DNA of 19,730 nt from Chloromonas sp. AAM2 (Eukaryota > Chlorophyta > Chlorophyceae > Chlamydomonadales > Chlamydomonadaceae). Below are positions 9,701 to 17,672 of this stretch, one piece after another. Each line of letters begins with the position of its first letter. The stretch's first letter is position 1. The notes beneath the pieces were generated by a model. It worked only from the letters and a program-made list of their open reading frames with translations. It was not told where the DNA came from and did not search any database. Location: contig QAXH01001594.1 in NCBI GenBank assembly GCA_004335635.1, positions 1-19,730 of the forward strand. The letters run 5' to 3'. The position numbers and the translations under genes were made by a program.

Positions 9701-10092
9701 GTCGTCGCCATGACACCAGTAGCAGCAGTGGCTCAAGCAGTGGCAGTGACAGTGACAGTGACAGTCGGTCACGGTCAACTTCCAGTGACTCTGGGACGAC
9801 ATCCAGCAGCAGCAGCAGGAGCAGGGGGCGCCGCAGTAGCAGCAGCAGTAGCGAAAGCAGCCGTTCCCGTTCACGCAGCACCAGGAGCAGCAGCAGCTCC
9901 AGCAGCGGCAGCAGCGGGAGTAGCAGCAGTGACAGTGGAAGTGACAGCCCTCGCCGGGACAAGCGAGGCAGCAGAGGCGACAGGGAGGGCCGTTCCAAGC
10001 AAGCCGACCGGGATCAGGACAGGCGCCGCCAGTCCAGCGGTCGAGATAACAGTCGCGGAGGCAGCAAACGGCAACGGAAAGACAGTCGGTGA
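6796..10092 (+). CDS. CWC21: Cwc21/SRm300 (SRRM2-family) spliceosomal protein with cwf21 domain and RS-like tail
   Basis: Nine exons (6796-7031, 7158-7229, 7341-7392, 7629-7715, 7985-8065, 8213-8308, 8538-8661, 8852-8996, 9297-10092) give 1689 nt, 562 residues plus TGA. All introns are GT-AG and all phases match. The N-terminus MYNGIGLLTARGSGTSGYVQ is the hallmark of SRRM2/Cwc21 proteins. Residues about 48-103 form the cwf21 domain (SILEHKAKREIELK, then SEEQIQATIVDFRML). Residues 121-250 are charged helical sequence rich in Arg, Lys and Glu, followed by RD/RE repeats. Residues about 438-515 are a Ser-dominated RS-like tail with SDSDSDSRSRS. In yeast Cwc21 sits near Prp8 and Snu114 in the catalytic spliceosome, and human SRm300 is a splicing coactivator; nuclear action is inferred by family. 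The ATG lies in AGGATGTAC; the conserved first residues fix the start. Intron 1 carries a dispersed 68-bp repeat. Confidence 0.93.
7061..7128 (+). repeat. 68-bp dispersed repeat within Cwc21 intron 1 (second copy 11957-12024)
   Basis: The segment matches 11957-12024 at 65 of 68 positions without gaps, in the same orientation. It occupies over half of the 126-nt first intron, clear of the donor (GTAAGG at 7032) and ending about 30 nt before the acceptor. Because the other copy is intergenic, this looks like a small transposon fragment inserted in, or forming, the intron. Confidence 0.9.
9136..9156 (+). repeat. Possible degenerate TIR-like copy in Cwc21 intron 8
   Basis: GCCCAGGACTGGCAAATG resembles GTCCCAGAACTGGCAAAC with three differences and lacks the adjacent T-tract. 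It may be a decayed copy or chance. Confidence 0.3.
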
Positions 10093-10204
10093 GCAGGACC
10101 TCGTCTGGAGCTGTGTCCACCTTAAATGATAGCCACTCATTGCGGTCGCACCAAAGCATTGCGCTCTTGTTTTCATTTTTGTGACGTTTCGGAGCTAGTG
10201 TGAA

Positions 10205-10209
10205 TGTAA
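10205..10209 (+). terminator. TGTAA poly(A) signal of the Cwc21 gene
   Basis: TGTAA lies 113 nt after the stop codon, the expected place for a chlorophyte cleavage signal. Confidence 0.75.
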
Positions 10210-10714
10210 ATGTCTTGGTGAGCACAGCTCACAACGAAGCACAAGAACTGGCACTCAAGGGTCGGGCAAGCACGTGCCCAGCTAATGCCAAGCACGCTGA
10301 TAAGCTGTGGACGGCACTGGCCGGAATCCAGAAGCATGTTCAGAATCAACGTGTTCGTCTCATGAGCTGCTGACGTACTGGGACGCTGTCCAACCTTTCA
10401 CGTCCCGGCAGACTTGGTTGTTCTTCTGGCTCAAGCGTTGTGGAGTTGCTGGGGGCTTATCTTATGCGCTTTTGCTGATTGTTTGACTGGTTCCTGGATG
10501 ACTGACGTTGGACATCAAGGCATTGACTTATAGCTGATTAGCTTGTTTCGTGTGCTACTTCGTTTCCACATGCCCGGATGGGTTGCTGTAAACCTGGATT
10601 GACTGCTAAAAGGCTCTTGCAAAACTAATCGGTGACTATAAACCACCTCGCCGAGATTACCAGCATGTTTCAACTATCGGGCAGCACAGCTTCCACAGAG
10701 GTAGGCTGCAATGC
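10210..10714. other. Intergenic, one short coding-like block
   Basis: Reading + from 10227 to the TGA at 10371-10373 gives AHNEAQELALKGRASTCPAN and continues KHADKLWTALAGIQKHVQNQ before the stop. The composition looks protein-like, but it has no start codon and no linked exon. Nothing else is supported here. Confidence 0.25.
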
Positions 10715-10742
10715 ACTGGGTATCCTGCATCTGATACCCAGT
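10715..10742. repeat. Perfect 10-bp stem-loop beside the LINE 3' end
   Basis: ACTGGGTATC (10715-10724) and GATACCCAGT (10733-10742) are perfect inverted copies with an 8-nt loop, CTGCATCT. The right arm directly abuts the (CAT)6 run. The hairpin could be part of the target site or a terminal structure of the element. Confidence 0.85.
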
Positions 10743-10760
10743 CATCATCATCATCATCAT
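10743..10760 (-). repeat. (CAT)6, read as (ATG)6 at the 3' end of the LINE
   Basis: Six exact CAT units on the + strand. On the minus strand they follow the LINE stop codon (TAA at 10779-10781) after 18 nt. Very short 3' UTRs ending in trimer repeats are characteristic of RTE-type non-LTR elements. Confidence 0.85.
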
Positions 10761-11395
10761 TACATGGTTTTTCATGGTTTAACCCACGGTGCTGCAGCTA
10801 GACACAATATCTCTCCAAAAATTACACGCCTGACAATCGGGGTGCAAAGTATGAATGTCATCACTGGCAACACGGTTCCAAGTCGAGAGCGGGGCACCCC
10901 TGCCTCTCCTTGCTACAGCCTGCTGGCCCTCTGGGGCTGGAAAAGTTGCAAAAAGCAAACGGTTGACGCTGGAAGTGTCAGGCATGCGTCCCATGTGGCC
11001 TAGCCACCTGAGCCTGTGTGTTCTGAGCAGGGCACTGATGGCAGGTTGATGACTTCTGGCGTAGAGGTCAGCATTGCTGATCACCTCTGGGCCTAGACGT
11101 TCATGCAGAATGCGTCGCAGGCAGGTGTTGTTGAACACATCCAACTGGTGTTGCTGAGCTCCAGTTGGTGTCCATGACTCAGCAGCCCCGTGAATCAGGA
11201 TACGCACAACAATCGCCTGAAAATGCGCATCTTGCTGGTCAAGCTGACACCCCTATCACTGAACACCTTGCGTTGAAGGTCATGGAAGGCGACACCTGCC
11301 TGCCGTATGCACGTACTGAGCTCTGTGTCCTGTTGCACTGAACCTTGATGAATGCTGCCCAGATAGCCAGTGATATATGATAGCCAGTGTGTCAC
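10743..11395 (-). pseudogene. 5'-truncated, frameshifted non-LTR retrotransposon reverse transcriptase C-terminus
   Basis: On the minus strand the first block (11395 to about 11220) reads GYLGSIHQGSVQQDTELSTC and VFSDRGVSLTSKMRIF. The second block (about 11207-10779) reads ILIHGAAESW, CLRRILHERLG, then LRWLGHMGRMPD and ends WRDIVSSCSTVG before TAA. These match the usual C-terminal region after the RT catalytic core in LINE proteins (YLGS, GAESW, LRRIL, RWLGH). The frame changes near 11215, so the protein is broken. The catalytic motif and endonuclease are absent, as in a typical 5'-truncated insertion. The short 3' UTR and (ATG)6 tail suggest the RTE clade; that placement is inference. Confidence 0.88.
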
Positions 11396-11770
11396 TGCGA
11401 ATTATCTTCGGTTGTTTTGAGTCGAACTATCGAAAGGAGGAAGTGTTCATAGACCATGCATTCAATAGCAGTCTCAATACCAGGAGAAAAAAAAAATAAA
11501 AAAAGATGGGTATCGGCCAAAAGTAGGGAAGTAGGGAAGGGGTGTAGGGTTAGTCACGTCTGGAGTCGTGCTTTTGTCCGCTCTTGTATATGTTGGTGCG
11601 ACTCCGCCTTAGGACCCGAGCCAGCTTCTGCACAGCTTCCCAAGCGCGTCGCCGTCACTCGTTTCAAAAATCTTGCACACGCAGCAAGAAACGTAGCGTA
11701 TATTCATCACAAAGTAGTTCCTATCAGTCAATAGATCAAGGCACACGAACAGTCACCACATGTACCCGTC

Positions 11771-11792
11771 AAATTGTCCCAGAACTGGCAAA
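11771..11792 (-). repeat. TIR-like 22-mer, copy 5
   Basis: An exact copy of the core, followed by CATC and a T10 tract. No facing partner is visible until 16156, so its element boundaries are unclear. Confidence 0.9.
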
Positions 11793-11956
11793 CATCTTTT
11801 TTTTTTGTTGCGAAACGTGCACAGGCCATGCAATGAAGGCTGGCCGGGTTGTGAGTGTTCTGAACACAGCATCAGATGAACAGCTGCGACTAAAGTTTCT
11901 GTAGAGTACATAAGCATGCCACGGCCTCTGGCTAGCACAATCAACGCTCTGGTGTG

Positions 11957-12024
11957 CTAGCAGCAGTGAGTTAAGGTTGTCTCGCTTTCTGATCAACATG
12001 CCTTGAGTCCATGACATGATCTGT
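11957..12024 (+). repeat. 68-bp dispersed repeat, intergenic copy
   Basis: Identical to 7061-7128 at 65 of 68 positions. The flanking sequences diverge immediately on the right and nearly so on the left, which sets the edges of the shared block. Confidence 0.9.
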
Positions 12025-13011
12025 CTGCCGTTCATATTTTTAACAACGCTTTGGCTTCGGTTATTCACCAAATTTGTTTGTGCATGCACATCACAGGTTC
12101 ACATTTCTGTCTACACGGACAGTGACCAAACATAGGCCCTGCAGTGCGGCCTCTTGATTCGGGAATGTCATGTGCCTGCTTGAGCAGTCATGACAAAAAT
12201 CTGCCCTGGGGCCTTTTTGGCCTCCTGGCTACTTCGTGTGTTGCACAGCCAGATGCTGGATATTGTTGTTAAGGTTTTGTGATGCAGCGCGGTTTTCAGA
12301 CCCCTCTAATGGCGCCTCTTGGCGGGCAACCGTCACCACCATCAAGTCGCAATAGTCTTTGCCCATTATGGCATTGGACTTGCCCATCATGAAGGATCCT
12401 TGGCATGGTACCGGGGTTAGGACCCATGATACAAGTAAGCCAGTTGGTAGCTGCCTCATGAGTAGACTCCATGCCCATGCTACAAGCAGATTAGCTGATG
12501 GCGGCAAAGTGTTTTTTGCTGCCTCACAGCTGTGGGGTTGGTAATGAAAAACCAAGACACATCTTCACGAGCTAAGATTAAAAAGAGCGCCAAACGATAG
12601 AGATAATTGATGTCGCCATGTACATCCCAGTTCACAACGCATCCATCAAACACCACGGATAAGCGAAATCCACTTGGTGCAGGAGAGGCCACACAAGTTG
12701 GCCTATGCTAAAATCATGCCCTAAATGACTCCGTAACAGCTGCCTATAATTCACGCCTACAGAAGCCGAGTTGGCTCCCTTGGGAACATCAAGAGTCCAT
12801 GTGCATCCTGACAAGCATCAAGTCCGTGAACTCGCAAAGATCGCTTGCATCAATGAGCCAGCACGCATGATCATTCCCTGCAGGCCAAGTCAGTGCCGCA
12901 GTAATGCACAGCCCACGCTCAGCCATGATCAAGCACTCAGAGACGGTGAAGCATCCGCTTAATGCTGCCTGGAGGCAAATGTCTAATTATGTTCCGCGCA
13001 AGTCTGCTCCT

Positions 13012-13603
13012 CTATTCAGGAGGAGGCTTGACCAGACCAGTTTGTTCCTTGATGAAGTCAATGCAGGGCTGACCAATAGCGAAGACCAGACCACCGGCCA
13101 GGACTCCGCCCCAGGCCCCAAGACTGCACACGCACAACAAGGGAACTGCTGGTGAGGGGAGTGCTGCATAAACGGGACCCAAAGCCGTAGTAAACTGGCC
13201 GCAAGGTAAACCATGCCAATTAGATAGCTGTGAGCAGCAGCAGTGCCTTGGTTCCTGACTTTGCTTACCCGATGAGTTTATTGCGGCTGGGCAGCATTTC
13301 CCTGGTCATGTACTGCGAACAGGGAGGCATGCAGACGGGCGAATCAGCAAGGCACATGCCATGGAATATGGGGTGCTGCTACAAAAACCAGGGGTAAGTG
13401 GCTGGCAGTGCATTTGCTTGAATCATAAGAGGCGCATACTGACAGCAATGTCTTCTCCATATAATGCAGAGGAGCCGTGATAGGCCGAGGCGCACATCGC
13501 GATCAAAAGTCGTCGATGAAGAGCGTGTACACAAAAGCAGACAGCCCTGCCATGCTCGCGAGCAACTTACCCCATTTATTACTTGAAACAACCCGATAGG
13601 CAT
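13012..13603 (-). CDS. Small single-pass membrane protein (62 residues), unrecognised
   Basis: Three minus-strand exons, 13603-13571, 13312-13269 and 13123-13012, join in frame to give 62 residues plus TAG. Introns start GTAAGT and GTAAGC and end TTCGCAG and GTGTGCAG, all strong signals. The protein begins MPIGLFQVING, then has a basic stretch (TREMLPSRNK) and one hydrophobic glycine-rich segment at residues 26-43 (GLGAWGGVLAGGLVFAIG). A polar tail ending LVKPPPE follows. ATG at 13603 is the only in-frame ATG in the open stretch before the first donor. Size and layout resemble small accessory subunits of mitochondrial or plastid membrane complexes, but I recognise no family. No minus-strand TGTAA was seen in the 500 nt downstream, which is the weak point of the model. 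Confidence 0.62.
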
Positions 13604-13760
13604 CCTGGCTCCTTCCTTGCTCGGACAACCTCGGCACAAATCTGGCAAAGGGCACAAACGGTATTCTCGCAGCGCAATGAGATGCAGCGCGAAGCCAAGC
13701 AACGCTGAGCCACAAAAGCAGAAGAATTCTTTTCAGTTGACAACTGACCGTTTGGCAAGG

Positions 13761-14048
13761 ATGAGTTGGTTGAGGGACAAGCTGGCTGAGAGGGCGTTGG
13801 ACAGAGATATGGATCAGAAACGATTCTGTAGTGAAGATGAGCCTTGGAGGTCATTGCAGAGTTCCATTGCCAAGCCAAGCAGTCAATGCCACAAGTTGTC
13901 TAAGCAGAGCAACATGCAGGAGCTGTCACGCGTTGTGACAAGTTACGCCATGAGGCATCACAGGTCTTGCGCACAGGCCCCTCACCATGCTGTTGTGCTT
14001 CCAACTCAGCTGGACCCCTTCACGCTGCACTATGCTGGGTGCCTGTAG
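13761..14048 (+). CDS. Hypothetical ORF, 95 codons, doubtful
   Basis: The frame starts at ATG 13761 (MSWLRDKLAERALDRDMDQK) and stops at TAG 14046-14048. The frame is open upstream to about 13617 without another ATG. Its first part is charged and helical and looks coding-like; the tail is not. It would be divergent from the membrane-protein gene at 13603. It has no recognised domain, donor or poly(A) signal, and the area is full of transposon remains, so a relic is as likely as a gene. Confidence 0.25.
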   Translation: MSWLRDKLAERALDRDMDQKRFCSEDEPWRSLQSSIAKPSSQCHKLSKQSNMQELSRVVTSYAMRHHRSCAQAPHHAVVLPTQLDPFTLHYAGCL

Positions 14049-14226
14049 TTTTGGCACATCTGCTTCCCATCACGCTCCTGAAAGCCTGCCTTGTGCTGAA
14101 AGTGCCTGTTGAACACTGTATATATTGGTTCCACACAAACTGGCCATTAAGATACTTCTTGGCCCTAGCGTTGCCTCTGCACACAACACATTGTTTGTCT
14201 ACCAGCACCTTATACCCGCACTGTGG
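14020..14226 (-). pseudogene. Cys-containing coding-like relic
   Basis: On the minus strand this reads VLPQCGYKVLVDKQCVVCRG, then KKYLNGQFVWNQYIQC. The CxxC followed by a more distant Cys recalls a degenerate zinc-binding tail such as those at transposase C-termini. There is no start codon other than within the (GT)n tract and no conserved continuation. The call is tentative. Confidence 0.25.
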
Positions 14227-14238
14227 CAGAACAATACT

Positions 14239-14259
14239 CACACACACACACACACACAC
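14239..14259 (+). repeat. (CA)n microsatellite
   Basis: About ten CA units, the complement of the (GT)n type at 6129-6153. Confidence 0.95.
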
Positions 14260-14306
14260 GCTCTTAGTTTACTAATTCAAAACACGCACATCAGAACTCA
14301 GAGTAG

Positions 14307-14371
14307 CCAGAATTGTCCCAGAAGCTGTGTGTCCCAGACTTGTGTGTCCCAGAATTGCCCCAGAAGCTGTG
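14307..14371 (+). repeat. Imperfect tandem pair related to the TIR-like family
   Basis: A 23-base unit (14307-14329, containing AATTGTCCCAGAAGCTGTG) recurs at 14349-14371 with one mismatch, 42 bp apart. A third TGTCCCAGA lies between. The first half matches the start of the TIR-like core (AATTGTCCCAGAA), then diverges, so this may be a rearranged, partial copy. Confidence 0.75.
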
Positions 14372-14574
14372 CCACCCACACAACTCAAGTTACAGACGAC
14401 TGCCTCAAGAAAACCACTGCCCGTCACTTAACTTTTGCCACCATGGTCAACCAACATACGAACATTCCAGGTTATGCAATGGATAGACCCACAGAATGAG
14501 AAGAACACACTGAGAACCGAATCTTTCAGGACAGGTCGCGCAACAGTACCATTGGCTTCAGTGCAGAACGTAGG

Positions 14575-14595
14575 AATTGTCCCAGAACTGGCAAA
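14575..14595 (-). repeat. TIR-like 21-mer, copy 7
   Basis: An exact core with 21 bases (copy number 6 is reserved for the partial pair at 14307). Unlike the others it has no T-tract after GGCAAAC. Confidence 0.88.
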
Positions 14596-15033
14596 CTGGT
14601 GCCGGGCTGAACCCTGTTGAGGTATTTCACTCTTCACGTACAGAAGAAAGAGTTTGGCTTGAATACTGCCGATAGTCACGCATACCGGTCATAGGACTCG
14701 TTGCCGCGATGAAGTTGCATAGCAGGTGCCAACAGTTGCTACTAAAATGCACAATGACAAACCGTCAACGTTGCAAATGCAAGCGACTTACAAAATACTG
14801 ACGGGATTTCTGTCTTGTCCACCCACAGCAGCCTGTCCCAGGAGTGGTTCCATACCGTGTGCACCAACATTGAACTGTTCGTTCCGTTTTGGACCAACAA
14901 AAGATATGCGCAGCCACACCACTGACAAGGACACCACAACATTAACAAACACAATGACAGTTGACAAGCACCGGGGTATTGTGAAGAAGTAGCGCCATGT
15001 CAAAATGGTACACTGTGTCACTGACCCAAACTC
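14596..15033. other. Intergenic, no supported feature
   Basis: An 88-codon + frame (14726-14992) has no recognisable domain. TGTCCCAGGAGTGG at 14834-14847 weakly resembles the TIR-like core. I see nothing else. Confidence 0.3.
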
Positions 15034-15055
15034 AAATTGTCCCAAAACTGGCAAA
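15034..15055 (-). repeat. TIR-like 22-mer, copy 8
   Basis: One mismatch to the core (CCCAAAACTGG). It is followed by CTTC and T6. Confidence 0.88.
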
Positions 15056-15579
15056 CTTCTTTTTTGTTGCTACAGATGTGCAACGGGTGTGGCACGCTTG
15101 AGTGCACTGAACCGAATCAACGCGCGCATGGGTACTCGTAGTCAGGCAAGTGGGCTGGTACTGCCCAGTGGTATTGCCCCCGCTGATGATTGTTGCTTCT
15201 GATTTCAACACCCAAGCCTTACAAGTGCTTCCAAACCCCAGCGATCACTGCGCCCGTGCTCGCTGCGTCTGTGACGTGCCAGGTGGTGCACTACACCTTG
15301 GGGTACCATAACAAGCGCTGCTCAGCGAAGTTGAAGAAAGCGTGTAAAGAGGCGTACAGCCCCTGTGCACTTGATAATCTTCATTACTGCATTCTCAGAC
15401 CCGCTTTGCCACATGGGTATGAGCACTGTCTGGCCTGTCAGAAATCCAGGAACAGGGTCTACTTTTTACCCTCTGGACCAAATTGGGGTGCTTTGCTGTG
15501 GTACTGCAACTCATCATGTCACAGCGCTGCCCACAGGCAGGTAGGGACAGTGCTGTGCGTGGATCAGCAAGCGGATGCA

Positions 15580-15889
15580 TCAACAACTGGGCTTACCCGA
15601 ACGCGAAGGACGCAAGGACATCTGATGATCAGCCCAGGGCATGCCAGTTATTAACATGGTCAGAGGGACTTCACTGTCCATGTTCCGCAGCCAGTCAACC
15701 GGCCAAATAAACAAATGCACTCTTGGCGAGTTCCTTGAGCGTGGTGGACAGAGCTGCCTGCAGGACAGTGAACTCAGTGGGCCCCTTGGTACCTGCTGCT
15801 TCAAACACAGAACAGCAAGGCAGGCCCAATGCGTCAGACCCAACTACAAGGAGGGAGTGCACACCATGAAGCATGTCCAACGCAAACAT
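15580..15889 (-). pseudogene. Frameshifted relic of a transposon-like protein
   Basis: The first minus-strand block reads MFALDMLHGVHSLLVVGSDA then GLPCCSVFEAAGTKGP and ends LKELAKSAFVYLAG at a stop. The next reads PVDWLRNMDSEVPLTMLITG then MPWADHQMSLRPSRSG in another frame, overlapping at about 15700. The N-terminal 15 residues are shared with the 56-bp repeats at 5436 and 18803, which supports a multicopy origin. The family is not recognised. Confidence 0.45.
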
Positions 15890-15900
15890 TAACTAATTGC
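15845..15900 (+). repeat. 56-bp dispersed repeat, copy 2
   Basis: Matches 18803-18858 at 51 of 56 positions and 5436-5491 in reverse complement. Its minus strand is the start of the relic protein at 15889. Confidence 0.9.
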
Positions 15901-16155
15901 GCAAATTGTAGAAATGAACATTGCTACAACTGATATATTCCAATCCCAGGCATGATAGCATGTTGGCATGCTTAACCATGTAGGTCAAGTTGTCTTGCAC
16001 CGAGCATATATGTTTTGTAGCATCAGCCCGAGGTTCATGTTTCCAAACAAGCGCAAGCGCCAGCACACATTTAATGGAGACGTCTGCTGTCACAACTGCA
16101 GCTGGTGCTCAGATCTAGAACATCCACTTCACATTGCATGTCTGGAAAAAAAATG

Positions 16156-16177
16156 TTTGCCAGTTCTGGGACAATTT
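16156..16177 (+). repeat. TIR-like 22-mer, copy 9
   Basis: An exact core with an A8 tract 2 nt to the left. It faces copy 8. Confidence 0.9.
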
Positions 16178-16418
16178 CATTTGCGATAGTGTGACTGGTC
16201 GTAATGTGTGTAGATGTGGTGAGCAGCACTGGGGCAGTCCACGGCACATGAAGAGGCACCAAGCGTGGTAGGGCCATGAACGACACTTGGCTTGTATGGG
16301 GTGTCTGGGCCAGCACGCCACTTGTTGGCGACTTACATTACCGACTTCTGAGGTATCGGTCAGTCGGCTCACACACCCATGTGTCTTCTGACACTGTAGT
16401 TCCTATCTCCTGCTTTGC

Positions 16419-16435
16419 TGTCCCAGCAGTGGCAA
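16419..16435 (-). repeat. Degenerate TIR-like copy
   Basis: TGTCCCAGCAGTGGCAA differs from the core at two of 17 positions. It has no T-tract and lies about 100 bp left of copy 10. Confidence 0.4.
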
Positions 16436-16496
16436 TGCAACACACTGCAACAATCGCACACACCACAGGATACACAATCACACTTTACAACACCCA

Positions 16497-17347
16497 TCAC
16501 CAACACTGGTGCCTGGCGATATTCCCAGATGTTGTCCCAGAACCGGCAACCTTTTTTTTTTCCAGTTGTCTCCCCGTTGCCGTATCAAAAAGCAGTGAGT
16601 GCATGCCTGAACACCCATGTTGTGTGTTTGCATGGATGCTCCTTGCATTGCTGCTCCGTCCCATGGTGACCAGCTCCAGTTTGTCCAGTACACGTGAGGG
16701 TGAGTTTGACCTGGCAGCAGTGGATACCTGGTCATCCTTCAGTAGTGGTGGCCTGATCTGTCCTGTCACGTGCCCAGGAGTGGGTGTTGGCTTTGTCGGC
16801 TTACGCAAATTGCCTGCTTCACTGGGACAGCCGATCGCCTCCTAGTAGCCCTTGCTTGTCATCTGCTTGCCTGCTGTGTGTGGCAGCTCACAAAGGTGGC
16901 TGAACCTCTCCTTGGTCTGCTGACATGGGCGCCACCCACAAAGTGTCATACACATGACCTCAGGCCATGTTGCTGACCCTGACAGACCATCTGTTGCCTC
17001 AGGCTCAGGCTGTACACTGTCTGTCAGTTCTGTTGTGGCTGACAGTGCATGCTTACATATTTGCCCTAGGCTGGCTGTGCCATGTCCCAACTTATGCTGA
17101 AACTATGCCAGATGCAGGTGATTGGCAGCAAGCAACCACAGGTGGTCGTTCTAGACAAGGCTGGCGACAAATGGCAAAGTTTGGTCGAGACATGAGTCAG
17201 CAAAAGAATGAGTTGCACTTTTTCGGCGAAAGCCACAAGCTTCCACAACTGCGCGCTCAAGCTTGCAAGTCCACTGTGTGTCCACTGTTCGTCGCATACC
17301 AAGCTTGAGCAGGCTTCACTCTCCGCACGCTCAGCCTCAAGCTTCAC
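16497..17347 (-). pseudogene. Disrupted coding-like stretch, possibly transposon-derived
   Basis: Minus-strand reading gives several protein-like blocks in changing frames: KLEAERAESEACSSLVCDEQ (17345 leftward), SATTELTDSVQPEPEATDGL and CMTLCGWRPCQQTKERFSHL (about 17040-16860), and IRPPLLKDDQVSTAARSNSP (about 16750). No splice chain that connects them could be found. The 189-codon + frame over 16276-16845 has transposon-like Cys and His residues but a worse composition. Copy 10 of the TIR family interrupts the left part. Confidence 0.28.
16532..16549 (-). repeat. TIR-like 18-mer, copy 10
   Basis: TTGTCCCAGAACCGGCAA has one mismatch to the core. It is followed by CC and a T10 tract. Confidence 0.8.
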
Positions 17348-17540
17348 CTTGCACAGGTGAGTTTTGGTCGGACCGTGTTCTGGCTTGCAGACGCACGCGC
17401 TTCATAACAACCCCATCTGAATTATCTTCGTCACCGTCTGTCAAGATGCAATGCTCGCTGCCGAACCTTGAATTCGGAAGTGGCGGGCGACAGTGGCTCG
17501 AAGGCAGTGGCCCTTCGCGTGAACGCACTTTTATTGTTTG

Positions 17541-17555
17541 ATTTGCGTCGCAAAT
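17541..17555. promoter_or_regulatory. 15-bp palindrome upstream of the H3-tail-like gene
   Basis: ATTTGCGTCGCAAAT has perfect 7-base arms around one T. It lies 118 nt before the ATG at 17673, a plausible place for a dimeric transcription-factor site. A GTCGAC pair also flanks 17590-17621. No known motif is claimed. Confidence 0.3.
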
Positions 17556-17672
17556 GATCATTGCGTTGTTGCATCCCATATGAGCCCTCGTCGACTTTCC
17601 GCAAACGCAATTTTGTCGACTCACAAACTTGCATGAGGTTTGCCTTCACCTTTGCAGAGTCCCGCACTCATC

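Larger units (their letters stand above)
11396..12990. other. Repeat-rich intergenic region, no supported gene
   Basis: Contains TIR-like copy 5, the second 68-bp repeat and coding-like scraps. Minus strand 12555-12229 has a 108-codon open frame and + strand 12771-12962 includes RVHVHPDKHQVRELAKIACI, but neither shows a recognisable domain or splice partners. A short A-rich patch lies at 11487-11504. A 10-bp direct duplication (ATAGCCAGTG) sits at about 11372-11389, at the truncated 5' end of the LINE. Confidence 0.35.
15034..16177. mobile_element. Candidate 1.14-kb DNA transposon remnant bounded by facing TIR-like repeats
   Basis: Copies 8 and 9 face each other at the ends, each with its T- or A-tract on the inner side and AAATT on the outer edge. 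Inside, minus-strand coding-like sequence runs from about 15889 to about 15390 with at least one frameshift, consistent with a dead transposase or accessory ORF. No intact transposase and no catalytic motif can be read. An alternative is two independent short insertions that happen to face each other. Confidence 0.4.

Noticed and set aside
9485..10225. 246-codon minus-strand open frame rich in Cys and Trp
   Set aside because: It mirrors the AGC/AGT-rich Ser/Arg exon of the Cwc21 gene, whose + strand is supported by splice phases and family similarity.
10378..10390. CTGGGAC as another TIR-like copy
   Set aside because: Only seven bases match and the surrounding sequence is unrelated.
16276..16845. 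189-codon + strand frame
   Set aside because: No domain, poor composition and a TIR-like copy runs through it; opposite-strand blocks look more coding-like.
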